DNA of 64,000 nucleotides from Pythium myriotylum (Eukaryota > Oomycota > Peronosporomycetes > Pythiales > Pythiaceae), in assembly GCA_023091665.1 (NCBI GenBank), contig JALJCQ010000023.1:930001-994000 (forward strand), written 5' to 3'. A program made the position numbers and the translations under genes. Below the pieces are notes generated by a model. That model ran no database searches, was not told where the DNA came from, and was given only the letters and a program-made list of their open reading frames with translations. Shown piece by piece: positions 57,293-64,000 of this stretch; position 1 is the first letter of the stretch; every line of letters starts with the position of its first letter.

Positions 57293-57528
57293 TTTCAAGG
57301 CGTCTGTATTGCTGCACTAGCATTTACGACTGACTTCTAACTGCTCGCTAATCCCGTGCGGGTTTTATGTTGCTAAGGTTCGGTTGAGTCTCGTGGTTGG
57401 CTGGTCGGTTTGTGCTGAGAGGATGAATCCTTGCGTCATGGTTCGTTGGGTTGTTGAGGTGGTTGTTCTGTTGTCGTTGAAGCTGGGTACTGGGTTAACT
57501 TGACCTTCATTTGCTGGTTTGCTGGTAT

Positions 57529-57680
57529 GTTGATGCTGGGTTGCTTGAGTGTTGGTTGGGTTGAAGCTGGGTTGGCTGAATGCCGGTTGGGTTGATGCTG
57601 GGTTGCTTGAATGCTGGTTGGGTTGAGGTTGGTGTCGGTGAGTGCTGGTTGGGTTGAGGTTGGTGTCGGTGAGTGTTGGT
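57529..57680. repeat. Minisatellite inside short element 2
   Basis: Same GGTTGGGTTGA-type tract as in copy 1. Confidence 0.75.
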
Positions 57681-57765
57681 TACCCAACGGTCTCGTGAGT
57701 GAAGGTTGGTGGCTGGGTGCCGTGAGTGTTGGTCACGGCGTGGGTTGATCAGCGGTGGGTTGATA

Positions 57766-57942
57766 TTAGAGTCGACCAGGTGGCCGAGCTCTGGCGCGCG
57801 CTCTCCATGTGGTGAATGTCGGCTCTCCCGATGAAGCCGAAGGAAGCACGCATGGGATGCCGACTGGTCGGCGCGGTGGCGGCAGCGTCCCGATGCCAAG
57901 CTTCTTGCGCTTGGTCTTGGCTCTCGCAGCACCCTTGGTCAT
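57766..57942 (-). CDS. Small basic ORF in short element 2 (uncertain)
   Basis: Identical to the 58-codon frame of copy 1, with the same favourable ATG context; product not recognised. Confidence 0.25.
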   Translation of the reverse strand: MTKGAARAKTKRKKLGIGTLPPPRRPVGIPCVLPSASSGEPTFTTWRARARARPPGRL

Positions 57943-58054
57943 GGCGACTGGGTGTGGAGAGGGTCGGGGGTGATGGGCTGGCAGCTGGGCTGGGTGCTTG
58001 GACTGGACACTTCTGGACTTGGTCACTTGAGGGGTAGCGAGCAAATTGCGAAGT

Positions 58055-58127
58055 GGGGATGTAGCTCAGATGGTAGAGCGCTCGCTTAGCATGCGAGAGG
58101 TACTGGGATCGATACCCAGCTTCTCCA
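58055..58127 (+). tRNA. tRNA-Ala(AGC), unit 28, rebuilt by short element duplication
   Basis: Matches unit 1; upstream flank is short element 2. Unit length 1,539 bp. Confidence 0.97.
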
Positions 58128-58128
58128 G

Positions 58129-58200
58129 GCGTATGTAGTATAGTGGTTAGTACCTCACGTTGTGGCCGTGATATCCCAGGTTCGACTCCTGGCATACGCA
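58129..58200 (+). tRNA. tRNA-His(GTG), unit 28
   Basis: Matches unit 1; G-1 at 58128, T5 at 58205-58209. The spacer has a GA repeat 2 bp longer and a 1-bp deletion near 59306. Confidence 0.97.
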
Positions 58201-59593
58201 TCTCTTTTTGCACAACCTATCACATCCGAATCCCCGCAGCTATCACACTCACGCTCACGCTCACGCTCACGCTCACCCACACGCTCACGCTCACGCTCAC
58301 CCACACGCTCACGCACACTTGCGCCTCGACGATCGATCGCCCCCTCTATCTATCGTCCCTATCGAAGCCCTGCGCCTCCACCTGCGCCTCCACCTCCGCC
58401 TCCGCCTCCGATCTGCACACAGCCGCATTGTTCGTGCCACATGCCACGCCCTTGTCTTCATCTCCAACGCGGACAGAATCGTAGGCCATCCGCGTCGTGC
58501 GTCTCTCGTGCCACGCCTTGGTGACTTTGAAGTGTTGGAGCCCCGTGTTCTATATCCCCCGCATCCCCGTATTCCCGTACCCCCGTATCCTCGTATCGCC
58601 TTATTCCCATGTCCCTACGGCCCGTCCATCATCGACCACCGACCATCGACGCGGCCCCACAGGAGCAAGTCTGAGTAGTATTGCTTCTCTTCAAGAGCGT
58701 GGTGGCTTTGTTGTCTCATCTCCACAGCACAACTCGACACGATAGAGTGCGAGGTGGTGGTGGTGGTGGCTGTGTATCGATAGCGGCTTCTTGAGGTCAC
58801 AGTCACTCGATCGGCTTCCTCCTTGCGATGCGAACGTCGTGTGGCGCTCTACGACGTACTTCCTACGGCCACGACGCGGGGAGAGCGATAGAGGGACAGG
58901 AGAGAGCGATAGAGAGAGAGAGAGAGCGAGGTGGAGACAATATCGGCAACGACCGATACGAAAACAAAAACAAAGTCGAAGACGAAGGCGACGACGAAGG
59001 CGACGACGACGACGACGACAACAACAACGACGACAACAACAAGAACGACGACAACAACAACAACGACGAATGTCCCGTGCCCACGAATAAGGAGCAGTGG
59101 CTATGCAGACCTGCGAGCGGTGAGGTGGCATTCATCTCCACGGTGGCCAGGTGGGCGTCGGTAGATCAGGAGTGAAGTGTATGGCGAAGGCGGAGCTGTG
59201 AGTATACGGGCTTGGGGCGAGTGTTTGATGGAACGACGGGGTGAGGAGGGCGCCGAGGGGATGGAGAGGTGGCGGAGTGGATGTGGGGCAAGGAATGGAG
59301 TGCAGCGACTTGTGCGGTCTCGGCGAGGTGGTTGATTGTGTGTAGGAGGAATCAGTGTGTAGCGGTGGGTGGGAATGAGCGAAGGGAGCGAAGGGACGTT
59401 GAAGCGGTTTTGTCGAAGGATTGGGCGTGCGAGTGAGGTTGGTGAGTGCTGTAGTGGTTTTGCGGGAGCATATGGGTACGATGCGAGAGTTTGTTGTGTG
59501 TGGAGTGGTGAGTAATGTCTGTTTTTGCTATTTTGCGTGGCGTGGTTGTGATGCATGTTTGTGAGGAGTATGGTGTGTGGTAGGTGGTTGTAT

Positions 59594-59666
59594 GGGGATG
59601 TAGCTCAGATGGTAGAGCGCTCGCTTAGCATGCGAGAGGTACTGGGATCGATACCCAGCTTCTCCA
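59594..59666 (+). tRNA. tRNA-Ala(AGC), unit 29
   Basis: Matches unit 1. Unit length 1,523 bp. Confidence 0.97.
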
Positions 59667-59667
59667 G

Positions 59668-59739
59668 GCGTATGTAGTATAGTGGTTAGTACCTCACGTT
59701 GTGGCCGTGATATCCCAGGTTCGACTCCTGGCATACGCA
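59668..59739 (+). tRNA. tRNA-His(GTG), unit 29
   Basis: Matches unit 1; G-1 at 59667, T5 at 59744-59748. GCCTCTGCC variant and GGGGATAGCG, both shared with unit 31; short triplet tract as in unit 26. Confidence 0.97.
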
Positions 59740-61116
59740 TCTCTTTTTGCACAACCTATCACATCCGAATCCCCGCAGCTATCACACTCACGCTCACGCT
59801 CACGCTCACGCTCACCCACACGCTCACGCTCACGCTCACCCACACGCTCACGCACACTTGCGCCTCGACGATCGATCGCCCCCTCTATCTATCGTCCCTA
59901 TCGAAGCCCTGCGCCTCCACCTGCGCCTCTGCCTCCGCCTCCGCCTCCGATCTGCACACAGCCGCATTGTTCGTGCCACATGCCACGCCCTTGTCTTCAT
60001 CTCCAACGCGGACAGAATCGTAGGCCATCCGCGTCGTGCGTCTCTCGTGCCACGCCTTGGTGACTTTGAAGTGTTGGAGCCCCGTGTTCTATATCCCCCG
60101 CATCCCCGTATTCCCGTACCCCCGTATCCTCGTATCGCCTTATTCCCATGTCCCTACGGCCCGTCCATCATCGACCACCGACCATCGACGCGGCCCCACA
60201 GGAGCAAGTCTGAGTAGTATTGTTTCTCTTCAAGAGCGTGGTGGCTTTGTTGTCTCATCTCCACAGCACAACTCGACACGATAGAGTGCGAGGTGGTGGT
60301 GGTGGTGGCTGTGTATCGATAGCGGCTTCTTGAGGTCACAGTCACTCGATCGGCTTCCTCCTTGCGATGCGAACGTCGTGTGGCGCTCTACGACGTACTT
60401 CCTACGGCCACGACGCGGGGATAGCGATAGAGGGACAGGAGAGAGCGATAGAGAGAGAGAGAGCGAGGTGGAGACAATATCGGCAACGACCGATACGAAA
60501 ACAAAAACAAAGTCGAAGACGAAGGCGACGACGAAGGCGACGACGACGACGACGACGACGACAACAACGACGACAACAACAACAACGACGAATGTCCCGT
60601 GCCCACGAATAAGGAGCAGTGGCTATGCAGACCTGCGAGCGGTGAGGTGGCATTCATCTCCACGGTGGCCAGGTGGGCGTCGGTAGATCAGGAGTGAAGT
60701 GTATGGCGAAGGCGGAGCTGTGAGTATACGGGCTTGGGGCGAGTGTTTGATGGAACGACGGGGTGAGGAGGGCGCCGAGGGGATGGAGAGGTGGCGGAGT
60801 GGATGTGGGGCAAGGAATGGAGTGCAGGCGACTTGTGCGGTCTCGGCGAGGTGGTTGATTGTGTGTAGGAGGAATCAGTGTGTAGCGGTGGGTGGGAATG
60901 AGCGAAGGGAGCGAAGGGACGTTGAAGCGGTTTTGTCGAAGGATTGGGCGTGCGAGTGAGGTTGGTGAGTGCTGTAGTGGTTTTGCGGGAGCATATGGGT
61001 ACGATGCGAGAGTTTGTTGTGTGTGGAGTGGTGAGTAATGTCTGTTTTTGCTATTTTGCGTGGCGTGGTTGTGATGCATGTTTGTGAGGAGTATGGTGTG
61101 TGGTAGGTGGTTGTAT

Positions 61117-61189
61117 GGGGATGTAGCTCAGATGGTAGAGCGCTCGCTTAGCATGCGAGAGGTACTGGGATCGATACCCAGCTTCTCCA
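61117..61189 (+). tRNA. tRNA-Ala(AGC), unit 30
   Basis: Matches unit 1. Unit length 1,540 bp. Confidence 0.97.
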
Positions 61190-61190
61190 G

Positions 61191-61262
61191 GCGTATGTAG
61201 TATAGTGGTTAGTACCTCACGTTGTGGCCGTGATATCCCAGGTTCGACTCCTGGCATACGCA
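61191..61262 (+). tRNA. tRNA-His(GTG), unit 30
   Basis: Matches unit 1; G-1 at 61190, T5 at 61267-61271. Long GA repeat as in unit 28. Confidence 0.97.
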
Positions 61263-62656
61263 TCTCTTTTTGCACAACCTATCACATCCGAATCCCCGCA
61301 GCTATCACACTCACGCTCACGCTCACGCTCACGCTCACCCACACGCTCACGCTCACGCTCACCCACACGCTCACGCACACTTGCGCCTCGACGATCGATC
61401 GCCCCCTCTATCTATCGTCCCTATCGAAGCCCTGCGCCTCCACCTGCGCCTCCACCTCCGCCTCCGCCTCCGATCTGCACACAGCCGCATTGTTCGTGCC
61501 ACATGCCACGCCCTTGTCTTCATCTCCAACGCGGACAGAATCGTAGGCCATCCGCGTCGTGCGTCTCTCGTGCCACGCCTTGGTGACTTTGAAGTGTTGG
61601 AGCCCCGTGTTCTATATCCCCCGCATCCCCGTATTCCCGTACCCCCGTATCCTCGTATCGCCTTATTCCCATGTCCCTACGGCCCGTCCATCATCGACCA
61701 CCGACCATCGACGCGGCCCCACAGGAGCAAGTCTGAGTAGTATTGTTTCTCTTCAAGAGCGTGGTGGCTTTGTTGTCTCATCTCCACAGCACAACTCGAC
61801 ACGATAGAGTGCGAGGTGGTGGTGGTGGTGGCTGTGTATCGATAGCGGCTTCTTGAGGTCACAGTCACTCGATCGGCTTCCTCCTTGCGATGCGAACGTC
61901 GTGTGGCGCTCTACGACGTACTTCCTACGGCCACGACGCGGGGAGAGCGATAGAGGGACAGGAGAGAGCGATAGAGAGAGAGAGAGAGCGAGGTGGAGAC
62001 AATATCGGCAACGACCGATACGAAAACAAAAACAAAGTCGAAGACGAAGGCGACGACGAAGGCGACGACGACGACGACGACAACAACAACGACGACAACA
62101 ACAAGAACGACGACAACAACAACAACGACGAATGTCCCGTGCCCACGAATAAGGAGCAGTGGCTATGCAGACCTGCGAGCGGTGAGGTGGCATTCATCTC
62201 CACGGTGGCCAGGTGGGCGTCGGTAGATCAGGAGTGAAGTGTATGGCGAAGGCGGAGCTGTGAGTATACGGGCTTGGGGCGAGTGTTTGATGGAACGACG
62301 GGGTGAGGAGGGCGCCGAGGGGATGGAGAGGTGGCGGAGTGGATGTGGGGCAAGGAATGGAGTGCAGGCGACTTGTGCGGTCTCGGCGAGGTGGTTGATT
62401 GTGTGTAGGAGGAATCAGTGTGTAGCGGTGGGTGGGAATGAGCGAAGGGAGCGAAGGGACGTTGAAGCGGTTTTGTCGAAGGATTGGGCGTGCGAGTGAG
62501 GTTGGTGAGTGCTGTAGTGGTTTTGCGGGAGCATATGGGTACGATGCGAGAGTTTGTTGTGTGTGGAGTGGTGAGTAATGTCTGTTTTTGCTATTTTGCG
62601 TGGCGTGGTTGTGATGCATGTTTGTGAGGAGTATGGTGTGTGGTAGGTGGTTGTAT

Positions 62657-62729
62657 GGGGATGTAGCTCAGATGGTAGAGCGCTCGCTTAGCATGCGAGA
62701 GGTACTGGGATCGATACCCAGCTTCTCCA
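62657..62729 (+). tRNA. tRNA-Ala(AGC), unit 31
   Basis: Matches unit 1. The unit runs off the window at 64000. Confidence 0.97.
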
Positions 62730-62730
62730 G

Positions 62731-62802
62731 GCGTATGTAGTATAGTGGTTAGTACCTCACGTTGTGGCCGTGATATCCCAGGTTCGACTCCTGGCATACG
62801 CA
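62731..62802 (+). tRNA. tRNA-His(GTG), unit 31
   Basis: Matches unit 1; G-1 at 62730, T5 at 62807-62811. Variants as in unit 29, plus a private change in the triplet tract near 63650. Confidence 0.97.
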
Positions 62803-64000
62803 TCTCTTTTTGCACAACCTATCACATCCGAATCCCCGCAGCTATCACACTCACGCTCACGCTCACGCTCACGCTCACCCACACGCTCACGCTCACGCTC
62901 ACCCACACGCTCACGCACACTTGCGCCTCGACGATCGATCGCCCCCTCTATCTATCGTCCCTATCGAAGCCCTGCGCCTCCACCTGCGCCTCTGCCTCCG
63001 CCTCCGCCTCCGATCTGCACACAGCCGCATTGTTCGTGCCACATGCCACGCCCTTGTCTTCATCTCCAACGCGGACAGAATCGTAGGCCATCCGCGTCGT
63101 GCGTCTCTCGTGCCACGCCTTGGTGACTTTGAAGTGTTGGAGCCCCGTGTTCTATATCCCCCGCATCCCCGTATTCCCGTACCCCCGTATCCTCGTATCG
63201 CCTTATTCCCATGTCCCTACGGCCCGTCCATCATCGACCACCGACCATCGACGCGGCCCCACAGGAGCAAGTCTGAGTAGTATTGTTTCTCTTCAAGAGC
63301 GTGGTGGCTTTGTTGTCTCATCTCCACAGCACAACTCGACACGATAGAGTGCGAGGTGGTGGTGGTGGTGGCTGTGTATCGATAGCGGCTTCTTGAGGTC
63401 ACAGTCACTCGATCGGCTTCCTCCTTGCGATGCGAACGTCGTGTGGCGCTCTACGACGTACTTCCTACGGCCACGACGCGGGGATAGCGATAGAGGGACA
63501 GGAGAGAGCGATAGAGAGAGAGAGAGCGAGGTGGAGACAATATCGGCAACGACCGATACGAAAACAAAAACAAAGTCGAAGACGAAGGCGACGACGAAGG
63601 CGACGACGACGACGACGACGACAACAACGACGACAACAACAAGAACGACGACGACAACAACAACGACGAATGTCCCGTGCCCACGAATAAGGAGCAGTGG
63701 CTATGCAGACCTGCGAGCGGTGAGGTGGCATTCATCTCCACGGTGGCCAGGTGGGCGTCGGTAGATCAGGAGTGAAGTGTATGGCGAAGGCGGAGCTGTG
63801 AGTATACGGGCTTGGGGCGAGTGTTTGATGGAACGACGGGGTGAGGAGGGCGCCGAGGGGATGGAGAGGTGGCGGAGTGGATGTGGGGCAAGGAATGGAG
63901 TGCAGGCGACTTGTGCGGTCTCGGCGAGGTGGTTGATTGTGTGTAGGAGGAATCAGTGTGTAGCGGTGGGTGGGAATGAGCGAAGGGAGCGAAGGGACGT

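Larger units (their letters stand above)
57293..58054 (-). mobile_element. Short non-autonomous retroelement, copy 2
   Basis: 762 bp, apparently identical to copy 1 (54887-55648). 3' terminal 18 bp at 57293-57310. It lies on the 5' side of the truncated copy, where the regenerated intact tRNA-Ala target would have been, so it is the later insertion. Confidence 0.9.
58055..64000 (+). repeat. Tandem tRNA-Ala/tRNA-His array, block 3 (units 28-31, last one cut by window end)
   Basis: Units of 1,539, 1,523 and 1,540 bp plus a partial one. Units 28 and 30 share a GA repeat longer by 2 bp. Units 29 and 31 share a T variant in the GCCTCC block (GCCTCTGCC) and GGGGATAGCG before the GA repeat. This alternation suggests a dimeric higher-order repeat of about 3,062 bp. 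Unit 28 also has a private 1-bp deletion near 59306. Confidence 0.96.

Noticed and set aside
1..64000. CRISPR array or simple satellite
   Set aside because: The repeat unit is ~1.5 kb with tRNA genes and no short repeat/spacer alternation, so it is a gene-bearing tandem array.
1..64000. Entamoeba-type tRNA array
   Set aside because: Entamoeba arrays are AT-rich with different gene combinations; composition and the LINE protein style here point to another lineage, possibly oomycete, which I cannot confirm without a search.

Overview
The window is almost entirely a head-to-tail tandem array of a ~1.5-kb unit whose only recognisable genes are two directly abutting tRNA genes on the + strand: tRNA-Ala(AGC), 73 nt, then tRNA-His(GTG), 72 nt. 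One G lies between them, exactly where the G-1 of tRNA-His belongs. I count 31 complete Ala-His pairs (62 tRNA genes). Both window edges lie inside the array, so its true size is unknown. The organism is a eukaryote: there are APE-type LINEs, internal Pol III promoters, no CCA encoded, and oligo-T terminators. The style of the LINE ORF2 (FADD reverse transcriptase with a C-terminal CCHC zf-RVT-like motif) and the moderately high GC remind me most of oomycetes. That is inference only.

Layout: 1-23480, units 1-15 plus a 15-bp tRNA-Ala stub; 23481-30822, a full-length non-LTR retrotransposon on the minus strand (LINE copy 1); 30823-46007, units 16-25 plus a stub; 46008-53348, LINE copy 2; 53349-54886, unit 26 plus a stub; 54887-55648, a 762-bp short element without a reverse transcriptase; 55649-57207, unit 27 plus a stub; 57208-57277, a 5'-truncated short element; 57293-58054, a second full short element; 58055-64000, units 28-31. 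The ~1.38-kb spacer in each unit has no convincing gene. It holds CTCACG, GCCTCC, GGT, GA and GAC/AAC simple repeats, with C-rich sequence downstream of the tRNAs and G-rich sequence upstream.

All five insertions lie at the same phosphodiester position, between nt 15 and 16 of a tRNA-Ala gene (inside the A box). Each is flanked by the same 15-bp duplication, tRNA nt 1-15. The duplication rebuilds an intact tRNA-Ala gene on the element's 5' side, so no host tRNA gene is lost and the target is ready for reuse. The LINE encodes ORF1 (905 aa, RRM-like) and ORF2 (1388 aa, APE endonuclease plus reverse transcriptase). The short element shares the LINE's terminal 18 bp and part of its 5' end, so it looks like a non-autonomous partner using the LINE machinery. 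Together they form a tRNA-array-specific retrotransposon/parasite system, analogous in logic to R2 elements in rDNA.

Further points: ORF2 has no ATG before its endonuclease domain and overlaps ORF1 in the +1 frame. The LINE 3' UTR carries an antisense tRNA-like Pol III promoter (A and B boxes) with a T4 run overlapping the ORF2 stop. The tRNA-Ala has an initiator-like T loop (A54, A60).
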